A stretch of DNA of 64,000 bases from Agrobacterium cavarae (GTDB taxonomy: Bacteria; Pseudomonadota; Alphaproteobacteria; Rhizobiales; Rhizobiaceae): NCBI RefSeq assembly GCF_004310285.1, contig NZ_SISF01000027.1:180081-244080 (forward strand), given 5' to 3'. The notes under the pieces are model-generated. The model was not told the DNA's origin, searched no databases, and saw nothing but the letters and a program-made list of their open reading frames with translations. Below, one piece after another: positions 27,073-35,920 of this stretch; the stretch's first letter is position 1, and every line of letters starts with the position of its first letter. The position numbers were made by a program, and so were the translations under genes.

Positions 27073-27745
27073 CGTCGATATGTTCGGGCCGCACCACATA
27101 GCGCAGGACCATTACAGCCACGTGGCGGGCCAGCGTTTGTTGCGCTTGCGGCGTGAAAAGATCTTCGCCGAAGATGGAAGAGAAGGTCGGAGCGTTAGAG
27201 ACGTTGAAGAAAGAGAGCGCACTGATCTGCCAGTGGAGCTCCAGTGCCTCGATGCCTTCACGAAAGACACCGCTATCCTGACCGCGCTTCAGCACCGCCT
27301 CGAGCGCGGCAATGGCGGGACGGTTGAGGCTTCGGATGGACTTCGACATCTGCACATGCCGGCCGTGATGGATATTTTCGATCATGACCATGCGGATGAA
27401 GGCCGGACTGCGGCGGTGATGCTCGAAAGTGTAGCGACAGAGTGCGTCGAGCGCGGCCATCGGGTCGAGATGGTCCAGTGCCAGATCGCTTTCGCCACCG
27501 CGCACCTTACTGTAGGCTTCTTCCAGAACATGCTGGTACAGGCCCTCCTTGTCGCCAAAATAATAATAGATCATGCGTTTGGACGTTTTCGTTCGTGCCG
27601 CGATTTCGTCTATCCGCGCCCCGGAAAGACCGTTCTGGGAAAATTCCTCCATCGCGACCGCCAGTATGTCGCGCCGCACGCCTTCCGGATCGCGCTTTGC
27701 CGGACGCGCCTTTTTACCCTCAGTGGTCGTCGCGGTGCTCGTCAT
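27050..27745 (-). CDS. TetR-family regulator of the quinate/shikimate genes
   Basis: 231 residues from the ATG at 27745 (GGGGGA upstream); the longer open frame has no credible start. N-terminal [50 protein letters not shown] (about 22-68) and a C-terminal ligand domain of the TetR_C_29-like kind ([23 protein letters not shown]). Divergent from quiC. The motif AACYAACTSGTACA found before quiC and before the transporter operon is the natural binding site, so both would be under its control. Confidence 0.85.
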   Translation of the reverse strand: MTSTATTTEGKKARPAKRDPEGVRRDILAVAMEEFSQNGLSGARIDEIAARTKTSKRMIYYYFGDKEGLYQHVLEEAYSKVRGGESDLALDHLDPMAALDALCRYTFEHHRRSPAFIRMVMIENIHHGRHVQMSKSIRSLNRPAIAALEAVLKRGQDSGVFREGIEALELHWQISALSFFNVSNAPTFSSIFGEDLFTPQAQQTLARHVAVMVLRYVVRPEHIDAIGSDER

Positions 27746-27791
27746 GTTTCCCCCGGATGCTTTGCATCCGCGTTTTTCCACGTTCCATATT

Positions 27792-27805
27792 AACCAACTC
27801 GTACA
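27792..27805. promoter_or_regulatory. second copy of the TetR-like motif, upstream of quiC
   Basis: AACCAACTCGTACA, 12 of 14 identical to 22493-22506. It lies between the divergent TetR and quiC starts, 23 bases before the quiC ATG, and overlaps a possible -10 (TACATA). Confidence 0.5.
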
Positions 27806-27827
27806 TAAACACGAAAGGTAAGGCAAT

Positions 27828-29765
27828 ATGGCCCAGTACCAGACAGACAAGCAAAGCGTGATGATGCGCACGTCGATGGCGACAGTGTCGATCAGCGGCG
27901 AGTTTCCTGAAAAGCTGGCAGCGATTGCCCGTGCTGGCTTTGACGGCGTCGAGATATTCGAGAACGACTTTCTGACCTACGATGCCTCGCCACGCGAGGT
28001 GGCAAAGATCGTCCGTGATCATGGTCTGGACATCACGCTTTTCCAGCCGTTTCGAGATTTCGAAGGCATGCCGGAGCCTCACCGCAGCCGCGCCTTCGAG
28101 CGGGCGGAGCGCAAGTTCGAAATCATGCAAGAGCTTGGCACTGATCTCATGCTGATTTGCTCGAACGTATCGCCGATCTCGCTTGGCGGGATAGACCGGG
28201 CGGCAGCTGATTTCCACGACCTTGGGGAGATGGCCGCTCGGCATGGTGTGCGTGTCGGTTATGAAGCACTGGCTTGGGGACGCCACATCAACGACCATCG
28301 CGACGCATGGGAAATCGTGCGGCGGACCGATCACCCGAATGTCGGCATCATTCTGGATAGTTTCCACACCTTGTCCCGCAAGATCGATCCCAATTCGATC
28401 CGCTCTATTCCCGGCGACAAGATCTTCATCGTGCAGCTTGCCGATGCGCCACTCTTCGACATGGATCTGCTCTACTGGAGCCGCCATTTCCGCAATATGC
28501 CAGGAGAGGGCGATCTGCCAGTCGTCGATTTCATGCGCGCCGTGGCTGCCACGGGTTACACCGGCCCGCTCTCCCTTGAAATCTTCAATGATCAATTCCG
28601 TGGCGGATCAGCCAGGGCTTTGGCAGAGGACGGACATCGCTCGCTCATCAATCTGATGGACCGCGTCCGGCGCCACGAGCCCGATATCCGTCTTTCCATG
28701 CCGGCGATGCCGGACCGTGTCGAGGCGAAAGGGGTGGAGTTCGTCGAGTTCACCTCGGCACCCGACGAACAACAGACCCTCATCGATCTTCTACAAACGC
28801 TTGGCTTTAGACGCACCGCCCGGCACCGCAACCGCGCTGTCGATCTCTATACCCAGGGCGATATCCGTATCCTGATTAATACGGATGAGAGTGGCGATAG
28901 CTTTGCCGGCGCTTCCTATGCCGTACATGGCACCAATGCCTATGCATTTGGCCTCAAGGTCGATAATGCCGAGCAAGCGCTCGCCCGCGTGCGCGCACTC
29001 GGTGCGCCAGTCTTTTCCGAGCCCCGGCAGCCCGGCGAAGTCGCGGTGCCCGGCATTCAGGGCGTCGGCAACGGTGTCATCTACTTCCTCGACGATAATG
29101 CGCCGCTTGGCGGTATCTGGGAGAGCGAATTCGAGGCTTTGGTCGACGAGGGCGGGTCGCTCACAGCGCGTCTTACCCGCATCGACCATCTTGCCCAGAC
29201 AACCCATTATGACGAGATGCTGACGTGGCTTCTATTCTACACATCGATCTTCTCGACCCGGCGCACACCGATGGTCGATGTCGTCGATCCGGGCGGACTG
29301 GTCCGGAGCCAAGCCATCGAAAGCGAGCCGGAACCGCTTTTCCGCCTCACCATGAACGGTGCTGAAAATCGCAAGACCTTTGCCGGCAAATTCCTGGCAG
29401 AAGGCTTCGGCACCAGCATCCAGCACATCGCATTTGCGAGCGACGACATCTTTGCGACCGCCGAAGCGCTAAAGGCCACCGGCTTTCAGGCGCTGCCGAT
29501 CTCGCGAAACTATTACGATGACCTCGAGGCACGCTTCGGTCTTGAACCGGATTTCTCCGATGCGCTGCGTGCTGCCAGTATCCTTTACGACCGCGACGAA
29601 CACGGCGAATATTTCCAGATCTATAGCCGCACTTTCGGTGAAGGGTTCTTCTTCGAAATCATCGAGCGACGCGGCGCCTATAACGGCTATGGCGCCATGA
29701 ACGCGCCCTTCCGCATTGCCGCCCAGCGTCGCCTACTGCGACCGGAGGGCCTACCGAAGCTATAG
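27828..29765 (+). CDS. quiC: 3-dehydroshikimate dehydratase, TIM-barrel/HPPD-like fusion
   Basis: 645 residues, the expected two-domain QuiC1 layout. Residues 1-290 are a xylose-isomerase-like TIM barrel (IARAGFDGVEIFENDF, VRVGYEALAWGRHINDHRDAWEIV, VGIILDSFHTLSR, GPLSLEIFNDQFR: metal ligands Glu, Asp, His, Glu). Residues about 300-640 resemble 4-hydroxyphenylpyruvate dioxygenase (VOC folds, FTSAPDEQQTL, IDHLAQTTHYDEML, GFFFEIIERRGAYNGYG). It dehydrates 3-dehydroshikimate to protocatechuate, joining quinate catabolism to the pca branch. Confidence 0.92.
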   Translation: MAQYQTDKQSVMMRTSMATVSISGEFPEKLAAIARAGFDGVEIFENDFLTYDASPREVAKIVRDHGLDITLFQPFRDFEGMPEPHRSRAFERAERKFEIMQELGTDLMLICSNVSPISLGGIDRAAADFHDLGEMAARHGVRVGYEALAWGRHINDHRDAWEIVRRTDHPNVGIILDSFHTLSRKIDPNSIRSIPGDKIFIVQLADAPLFDMDLLYWSRHFRNMPGEGDLPVVDFMRAVAATGYTGPLSLEIFNDQFRGGSARALAEDGHRSLINLMDRVRRHEPDIRLSMPAMPDRVEAKGVEFVEFTSAPDEQQTLIDLLQTLGFRRTARHRNRAVDLYTQGDIRILINTDESGDSFAGASYAVHGTNAYAFGLKVDNAEQALARVRALGAPVFSEPRQPGEVAVPGIQGVGNGVIYFLDDNAPLGGIWESEFEALVDEGGSLTARLTRIDHLAQTTHYDEMLTWLLFYTSIFSTRRTPMVDVVDPGGLVRSQAIESEPEPLFRLTMNGAENRKTFAGKFLAEGFGTSIQHIAFASDDIFATAEALKATGFQALPISRNYYDDLEARFGLEPDFSDALRAASILYDRDEHGEYFQIYSRTFGEGFFFEIIERRGAYNGYGAMNAPFRIAAQRRLLRPEGLPKL

Positions 29766-29777
29766 TCGTTCTTTGTT

Positions 29778-29800
29778 GCAACACACGGGCACCGTGTTGC
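29778..29800 (+). terminator. hairpin after quiC
   Basis: GCAACAC and GTGTTGC flank a nine-base loop, with an alternative CACGG-GCA-CCGTG inner stem. No T tract follows. Probable transcript end between quiC and the convergent MFS gene. Confidence 0.4.
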
Positions 29801-30012
29801 TAGCGGTGGCTCAGACGGGGGTATGGCACCGGTGGTAGAGAACGGCATCGCAACTTGGAACAATGCCCGGACGTTGCAGTGCTATCGAGGATGCTATGCG
29901 GCAAATGCCAATGAGGAGCACATCTCTCGCGAGATCACGCTCCTCATCAAGGCAAGATATTTTTTGTTTGCCTAAGGACGCCCACCTCTACGCGGCAGGG
30001 TTTGCGATCCGA

Positions 30013-31245
30013 TCAAGCTTGGCCCAGGCGTCTCGACATTTCCTCCCGTGTCTTCCCGCTACGGTGCAGGATGAGGATCACGGTGGTGGTGCCGCAGATG
30101 GCCGCGATGGGCAGCAGCGTGTAGAGAAGTTGCTGCGGACCCATGCCGCTTGCCAGGAGCCAGCCAGCGACGAGAGGTCCGACGATTGAACCAAGCCGAC
30201 CGACAGAAACGGCAAGGCCGACGCCGGTGCCGCGCACCTCGCTTGGATAGCATTGTGGGGCAATACCATAGAGCAGCGCCTGTACGCCGATGACCGTCGC
30301 GCCGACAAAAGTGCCAGCCGCCAGCGCCGCCGCAACATTGCCCGCGGGCAACATGGCAAGAGATGTGATTGCCAGCATCAGCCCGATAAAGCAGAGCGAT
30401 GCGGAAAAGGCAGGCCTGTTGCCGTCCAGCAGCCGCCCGCCAAGGATGGCGCCAGCTGCGCCGCCGATATTGAAAACGATCTGCACGGTCGACGCCGTTT
30501 CACGCGCAAAGCCCAGTGACACGAGAATCTGCGGCAGCCAGTTGAGAAGCAGATATACGACGATGAGGCCGAAGAAGAAGGCGGCCCAGAGCAGCAGCGT
30601 CTGTGGCAGTGCACCCGGCGCCATCAGCACGTCGCGGCGACGGGCAGGTGCCCTTGCATCGCGTGTCACGCGGAACGGTCCCATCATGAGTTGGAGCGGC
30701 AGGGCCAGCAGCAATGGCAAGATGCCGCCTACCAGGAATATCGAGCCCCAGTCGTCATGCAGGCCAAGCAGGGCGATGAGGCTGGCGAGTGCGCCACCAA
30801 GCGGCACGCCGGCATACATGATCGCAACTGCCCTGCCGCGCCGCTCAGGCGCAACGGATTCAGCGGCAATTGCGATGAGATTAGGCAGCGCGCCCCCAAG
30901 GCCGACGCCGGTCAGAAACCGCATCGCAACCAAATGCTCGAACGTGTCGGAGAAAGCCGTGCCGATCGAAAACAGGCCGAAGACGATCAGCGAAAGGGCA
31001 AGCCCGTTGCGCCGTCCAAAGCGATCAGCGATAACGCCGCCGCACAGCGCGCCGAGCACCAGTCCGAAGGTCGCCGATGAGAGGAAAACGCCCAGCTGTG
31101 ACGGTGAGAGCCCAAAGGCGGAAACAAGTTTCGGCACAGCAACACCCGCTGCCTGAAGGTCGAAGCCTTCGATAATCGCGGCGAGAAACACAAGCACGAG
31201 TGCGCGCGTTCCCGTCCCCGCATGAATATGCGTGGCTTTAGTCAT
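30013..31245 (-). CDS. aromatic acid:H+ symporter (AAHS-type MFS transporter)
   Basis: 410 residues with 12 membrane segments. EGFDLQAAGVAVPKL in the first helix, with its acidic residue, and GGVIADRFGRRNGLALSL (the MFS A motif) are typical of the PcaK/BenK family. LTGVGLGGALPNLIAIAAE fits the helix 4 conserved region. It should import hydroxycinnamate, 4-hydroxybenzoate, protocatechuate or a related acid. GGAGGAG before the ATG. It sits beside the MarR regulator of the hydroxycinnamate genes. Confidence 0.88.
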   Translation of the reverse strand: MTKATHIHAGTGTRALVLVFLAAIIEGFDLQAAGVAVPKLVSAFGLSPSQLGVFLSSATFGLVLGALCGGVIADRFGRRNGLALSLIVFGLFSIGTAFSDTFEHLVAMRFLTGVGLGGALPNLIAIAAESVAPERRGRAVAIMYAGVPLGGALASLIALLGLHDDWGSIFLVGGILPLLLALPLQLMMGPFRVTRDARAPARRRDVLMAPGALPQTLLLWAAFFFGLIVVYLLLNWLPQILVSLGFARETASTVQIVFNIGGAAGAILGGRLLDGNRPAFSASLCFIGLMLAITSLAMLPAGNVAAALAAGTFVGATVIGVQALLYGIAPQCYPSEVRGTGVGLAVSVGRLGSIVGPLVAGWLLASGMGPQQLLYTLLPIAAICGTTTVILILHRSGKTREEMSRRLGQA

Positions 31246-31438
31246 GATATTCTCCTCCCAAAGGCCGCCTCAGCGGCAATCATGCTTTCATTTGGCCTAC
31301 GTCTGACGGAGCCTCAGCGATAACTCCCGCAGTCCTCCCGAGCCTATCCTCTGCGAGTAAGGGCTCCCTCTCTTCAACGCCGCCGCTCGAAGGCGATGGC
31401 TAAAACTGTAACCGTGCTTTCTGCCCGTTCAGATGACG

Positions 31439-31879
31439 TCACGCGCCCTTCCAGATGCGCGACAACAATTGGCGCAGCACCTCGCGTTCTCTTGGCGTCA
31501 GCGCACTAAATGTACGTTCCTCCTGCGCCATGACCCTCGCGCGCCATTCGGCCACGGCCTCAGCACCCGTCTCACTCAAGTGCAGATGCTGAATGCGCTG
31601 GTCCTCATCATCGGCGAGACGTTCAATCCATCCCTGAGTGTCGAAGTGCGCGAGGATTGGTGCGAGATTGGCCCGCTGCAGCCGCGCCTGCCGGCCGATC
31701 TCAGCTGCGGTGATGCTTGGCGTCTCATCGATCAGGCACAGAACCGTGAAAGGTATTGGTTTGATCTCGTCGCCCAGCGCCTCGGCAAAACCCGCCAGAT
31801 CGAGGATCGAGGCCCGACGCAGATGGTAACCGAGGAGATCGTCCATGACAGGCGCTCTTAACCCTTCAATGTCCTGCAT
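31439..31879 (-). CDS. MarR-family regulator of the hydroxycinnamate genes
   Basis: 146 residues from the ATG at 31879 (AAGG upstream); a GTG start four codons earlier is possible. Winged helix: ITAAEIGRQARLQRANLAPILAHFDTQGWIERLADDEDQRIQHLHLSETG. It lies divergent to vdh-ech-fcs with a pair of 15-base palindromes between them. MarR proteins in this position (HcaR, FerC/FerR) repress hydroxycinnamate genes until the CoA thioester binds. Confidence 0.85.
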   Translation of the reverse strand: MQDIEGLRAPVMDDLLGYHLRRASILDLAGFAEALGDEIKPIPFTVLCLIDETPSITAAEIGRQARLQRANLAPILAHFDTQGWIERLADDEDQRIQHLHLSETGAEAVAEWRARVMAQEERTFSALTPREREVLRQLLSRIWKGA

Positions 31880-31941
31880 TCTCGCCTTCACGCGTCGCCC
31901 TTTTCAAAAATAGTAAAATTGACCCTTGTCAGTTTTGTATC

Positions 31942-31979
31942 GCTATGTGATATAGCAGTCAATCGCTATTTCACATAGC
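31942..31979. promoter_or_regulatory. paired MarR operator candidates
   Basis: GCTATGTGATATAGC (31942-31956) and GCTATTTCACATAGC (31965-31979) are each an inverted repeat, and the second is the reverse complement of the first at 14 of 15 positions. Centres are 23 bases apart, about two helical turns. Together they form a perfect outer repeat GCTATGTGA/TCACATAGC. They lie 46 bases before the vdh start. Confidence 0.65.
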
Positions 31980-32024
31980 AATGTTTGAGGTCGGGAGCCT
32001 CGGACGCTCTAGGGAGGAGAAACC

Positions 32025-33437
32025 ATGACATCGACATCGAACCTGTTTCGACGCGTGAATCCGATTAGCGGCGAGGTGGCGAGCGAAGCGCCGGCGCAAA
32101 CGCCTGATGAGGCGATAGCTGCAGTCGATGCGGCCGCTCGCGCCATGCCGGCCTGGGCCGCACAAGGGCCGAATGCGCGCCGCGCCGCGCTTCTGAAAGC
32201 GGCTGATGCCGTCAGTTCAAAGGGCGACGCCTTTGTGACTGCGATGATGGCCGAGATCGGTGCGACCGAAGCCTGGGCGCGCTTCAACGTCATGCTTGCA
32301 GCGTCGATGCTGCGCGAGGCCGCGTCACTCACCACTCAAGTTGCTGGCGAAGTTATCCCTTCCGACAAGCCTGGCTGTCTTGCCATGGCCATTCGCGAAC
32401 CAGCGGGCGTCGTGCTTGGCATCGCGCCGTGGAATGCGCCGGTCATCCTAGGTGTGCGTGCGTTGGCCACTCCTCTGGCTTGCGGCAATGCAGTGGTGTT
32501 CAAAGCAAGTGAACTGTGCCCGAAAACCCATGGCCTTATCGTCGAGGCCCTGGCGGAGGCCGGATTGCCCGAGGGTCTCGTCCAGCTTGTCACCAATGCG
32601 CCGCAGGATGCGGCAGACGTCGTCGGTGCCTTGATCGATCATCCGGCTATCCGACGTGTCAATTTTACCGGTTCTACGGCCGTCGGGCGCATAGTCGCCA
32701 TGCGTGCGGCACAAAACCTCAAGCCCTGTGTTCTGGAACTTGGCGGCAAAGCGCCGCTTGTAGTGTTGGACGATGCGGATCTCGACGAGACAGTGAAGGC
32801 AGCTGCCTTTGGCGCTTTTTTCAACCAGGGCCAGATCTGCATGTCGACGGAACGGATTATCGTCGTCGATGCTGTGGCGGATGCCTTCCTTGAAAAATTT
32901 GCCGCCAAAGTGCGGATGCTCACCGCTGGAGATCCGCGCCAGGGTGCGGCGCCGCTTGGCGCTGTTGTGGATATCAAAACCGCCGATAAGCTTAAGGGCC
33001 TGATCGACGACGCCGTCGCCAAGGGTGCAAAGGTGATTGCGGCGGGCGAGCCGAACGGTGTGCTCGTTCCTGCCCATGTCGTCGCGGATGTCAGCGCTGG
33101 AATGCGCCTCTATTCCGAGGAGAGCTTCGGGCCTGTCGTCGCGGTGATCCGAGCGAAGGACGAGGCCGACGCCATCCGCATTGCCAATGACAGCGAATAC
33201 GGTCTTTCGGCTGCGGTCTTCACAGGAGATGCGGCCCGCGGCCTGAAGGTCGCCCGACAGATTCGCTCCGGGATTTGCCATGTTAATGGCCCCACGGTGG
33301 ATGACGAAGCGCAGATGCCTTTCGGCGGCGTCGGGGCTTCGGGCTACGGGCGCTTTGGCGGCAAGGCCGGTATTGCGGAATTCACCGAGCTTCGCTGGAT
33401 CACGGTCGAGACCGAAGCCGGACGCTTCCCGATCTGA
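32025..33437 (+). CDS. vdh: vanillin / 4-hydroxybenzaldehyde dehydrogenase
   Basis: 470-residue NAD(P)-dependent aldehyde dehydrogenase. IAPWNAPVILGVRALATPLACGNAVVFKASE is the cofactor region, LELGGKAPLVVLDDADL holds the general-base Glu and FFNQGQICMSTERI the catalytic Cys; PFGGVGASGYGRFGG ends the fold. Being next to hydroxycinnamoyl-CoA hydratase-lyase, its substrates should be vanillin and 4-hydroxybenzaldehyde, giving vanillate and 4-hydroxybenzoate. AGGGAGGAG precedes the ATG. First gene of vdh-ech-fcs. Confidence 0.9.
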   Translation: MTSTSNLFRRVNPISGEVASEAPAQTPDEAIAAVDAAARAMPAWAAQGPNARRAALLKAADAVSSKGDAFVTAMMAEIGATEAWARFNVMLAASMLREAASLTTQVAGEVIPSDKPGCLAMAIREPAGVVLGIAPWNAPVILGVRALATPLACGNAVVFKASELCPKTHGLIVEALAEAGLPEGLVQLVTNAPQDAADVVGALIDHPAIRRVNFTGSTAVGRIVAMRAAQNLKPCVLELGGKAPLVVLDDADLDETVKAAAFGAFFNQGQICMSTERIIVVDAVADAFLEKFAAKVRMLTAGDPRQGAAPLGAVVDIKTADKLKGLIDDAVAKGAKVIAAGEPNGVLVPAHVVADVSAGMRLYSEESFGPVVAVIRAKDEADAIRIANDSEYGLSAAVFTGDAARGLKVARQIRSGICHVNGPTVDDEAQMPFGGVGASGYGRFGGKAGIAEFTELRWITVETEAGRFPI

Positions 33438-33490
33438 TCTTACGTCGAGCCTGTGCTCGCCTTCAAATCATTTAAAAGGAAACCAATTTC

Positions 33491-34330
33491 ATGACCGAGA
33501 ATAGCAGCAAGGCGGACGTCGTCGCCGTCGATATTGCCGAAGGCATCGCCTGGGTCCGTTTCAACCGTCCGGAAAAGCGCAATGCGATGAGCCCCGAGCT
33601 AAACCGCCGGATGCTGGACGTGCTGGACGAGCTGGAGTTCCGCGAGGATGTCGGCGTTCTTGTCCTTAGCGGCGAAGGCACAGCCTGGACGGCTGGCATG
33701 GATCTCAAGGAATATTTCCGTGAAACTGAGGCCAAGGGTCTGGCTGGCGTGCGCCAGAGCCAGCGCGAGAGCTATGGCTGGTGGCGTCGTCTGCGCTGGT
33801 ACCAGAAGCCGACTATTGCGATGGTCAATGGATGGTGCTTCGGTGGCGGTTACGGTCCGCTCTTCGCCTGCGATCTGGCCTTTGCAGCGGATGAGGCTAA
33901 GTTTGGTCTCTCCGAGATCAACTGGGGTATTCTGCCAGGCGGTGGCGCAACGAAGGTAGCAGTAGAGCTGATGCCCTTCCGTCAGGCCATGTATCACGCC
34001 ATGCTTGGTGAGCCGATCGACGGTCAAAAGGCCGCTGCCTGGGGCCTCGTCAACGAAAGCCTGCCGCTTGCCTCGCTAAAGGGCCGGGTGACCGAGGTTG
34101 CCAAGGTTCTGCTGGCCAAGAACCCCGTAGCCCTTAAGGCGACCAAGGATGCGGTGCGCCGCGTCGGCGTCATGACCTATGACGAGGCTGAGGATTATCT
34201 TGTGCGCGCTCAGGAAGCCGCCAATTCCTACGACAGTGAAGGTCGCAAGGAGGGCATCCGCCAGTTCATCGACGAGAAGACCTACAAACCGGGTCTCGGC
34301 TCTTACGACAAGAGTAAAATCCACAGCTGA
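33491..34330 (+). CDS. ech: hydroxycinnamoyl-CoA hydratase-lyase (feruloyl-CoA hydratase/lyase)
   Basis: 279 residues of the crotonase superfamily. WVRFNRPEKRNAMSPELN at the N-terminus, the oxyanion region TAWTAGMDLKEYFRE, then WCFGGGYGPLFACDLAFAADEAKFGLSEINWGILPGG, which carries the catalytic Glu and the HCHL-specific pattern. It hydrates and cleaves feruloyl-, coumaroyl- or caffeoyl-CoA to the benzaldehyde and acetyl-CoA. Confidence 0.94.
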   Translation: MTENSSKADVVAVDIAEGIAWVRFNRPEKRNAMSPELNRRMLDVLDELEFREDVGVLVLSGEGTAWTAGMDLKEYFRETEAKGLAGVRQSQRESYGWWRRLRWYQKPTIAMVNGWCFGGGYGPLFACDLAFAADEAKFGLSEINWGILPGGGATKVAVELMPFRQAMYHAMLGEPIDGQKAAAWGLVNESLPLASLKGRVTEVAKVLLAKNPVALKATKDAVRRVGVMTYDEAEDYLVRAQEAANSYDSEGRKEGIRQFIDEKTYKPGLGSYDKSKIHS

Positions 34331-34361
34331 TAGAGGTTTTACTGGGAGGAGGACCAACATC

Positions 34362-35858
34362 ATGCATAACTGGCTAGCCCCCGATCCGGTGGGCCTGCAT
34401 GCGCAGGCGCGCCCGGAAAAACTCGCCCTTGTCGATTTGGCGTCCGGGAGGCGCTGGACCTATCGGGGCCTCGACCGGGCGATCGAGCAGGCAAGAGCGG
34501 CAATCGACACGCTCGGCCTTGGGCCGGGTGACAGGCTCGCGTCGATTGCACGCAACTCCGCCGATCTTGTGATTGCGCAGCAGGCCTGTCTGCGGTCCGG
34601 CCTTATCTTCACGCCACTGAACTGGCGGCTCGCGGCTGCCGAGATCGATTCTATTCTCATCGACTGTACCCCCGCACTGATCCTGGTCGACGGATCGTCG
34701 GCAGGTTTCGCGGTGCCGGACGGCGCAAGACTGCTCGATATCGCAGCGTTTACTGCACGTTGCGAAAATGCGGCGGCAGGCGAACGAGGCTCTCCGCAAG
34801 ATGCCAACCGGCCTTGCGTCCTTCTCTACACCTCCGGAACGTCCGGCGTGCCGAAGGGCGTCATTCTAACCCCCCAGACACTGTTCTTCACCGGCGTCAA
34901 TTTCGGCGTGCTGGGGCAGGTGACGTCGGAGTCGGTCTTTCTCGCGGAATCGCCCTTCTTCCATGTCATCGGCCTGGTAACCTCCGTCTGGCCGCCATTG
35001 GTTCAGGGCGGTACGGTGCTGGTCTCATCCGGCTTCGATCCGGTCGTTACCAATTCCCGGCTTGCGGACCGCGCGCTCGGCATCACCCATTACTTCTGCG
35101 TCCCGCAGATGGCGACGGCGTTGAAGGACGCCGATGGTTTCCAGCCGGAAAACTGGTCGCTCGCTGCGCTTTTCACCGGCGGCGCTCCGAACCCGCCTGC
35201 CAATATCCGTTGGTGGCTGGAGCGTGGCGTTGCCATGGTGGATGGCTACGGAATGACCGAGGCCGGAACGATCCTTGGCATGCCGCTCGATCCAGCGCTG
35301 ATTTCCAATCATGCCGGCGCGGTCGGCCAGGCGGGACCGGCCACGGCCATTCGCATCGTCGATGCCGAGGGCCGGGAGGTGCAGGACGGGACCGCTGGCG
35401 AGATCATCGTCAAAGGGCCGCATGTCACCCCCGGTTACTGGAACCGACCGGAAGAGCGCGATGCCGCCTTCACGCCGGATGGCTGGCTGCGCACCGGCGA
35501 CATTGGACTTCGAGATGCCGATGGGTTCGTGACCGTTGTCGATCGCCGAAAGGACATGTTCATTTCGGGCGGTGAGAACGTCTATCCAGTAGAGATCGAA
35601 AGCGTCCTCGCCGAACATCCAGCGGTCCTCCAGGTGGCAGTTATTGGTGTGCCGGACCCGCGCTGGGGCGAGGCGGGGCATGCCTTCGTTATACTTTCAC
35701 CAGGATGCGAAGATGCGGAGGGCGAACTTCGTGCCCATTGCGAGGCGCGGCTTGCCCGCTTCAAGGTGCCGAAACATTTCCGGATCGTCACGGAACTGCC
35801 CCGTACCAGCACCGGCAAAATCCGCAAGAACAAGCTCCGTGAGAGTCTTTCCGCCTGA
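34362..35858 (+). CDS. fcs: feruloyl-CoA synthetase (hydroxycinnamate:CoA ligase)
   Basis: 498 residues from the ATG at 34362, which follows GGGAGGAGG; the longer frame runs into ech. ANL-superfamily ligase: LLYTSGTSGVPKGV (P-loop), DGYGMTEAG, GWLRTGDIG, and PRTSTGKIRKNKL with the catalytic lysine near the C-terminus. It activates ferulate and p-coumarate with ATP and CoA for Ech. Confidence 0.9.
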   Translation: MHNWLAPDPVGLHAQARPEKLALVDLASGRRWTYRGLDRAIEQARAAIDTLGLGPGDRLASIARNSADLVIAQQACLRSGLIFTPLNWRLAAAEIDSILIDCTPALILVDGSSAGFAVPDGARLLDIAAFTARCENAAAGERGSPQDANRPCVLLYTSGTSGVPKGVILTPQTLFFTGVNFGVLGQVTSESVFLAESPFFHVIGLVTSVWPPLVQGGTVLVSSGFDPVVTNSRLADRALGITHYFCVPQMATALKDADGFQPENWSLAALFTGGAPNPPANIRWWLERGVAMVDGYGMTEAGTILGMPLDPALISNHAGAVGQAGPATAIRIVDAEGREVQDGTAGEIIVKGPHVTPGYWNRPEERDAAFTPDGWLRTGDIGLRDADGFVTVVDRRKDMFISGGENVYPVEIESVLAEHPAVLQVAVIGVPDPRWGEAGHAFVILSPGCEDAEGELRAHCEARLARFKVPKHFRIVTELPRTSTGKIRKNKLRESLSA

Positions 35859-35920
35859 CCGTCCCGTTCCCCCCATCCAGCAGCGCCGCCAAGCGACGCT
35901 AAGCCAGTTAGGAGACAATC

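Noticed and set aside
27720..28595. 291-codon minus-strand frame opposite quiC
   Set aside because: Antisense of the TIM-barrel domain with no family motif; it also crosses the TetR start region.
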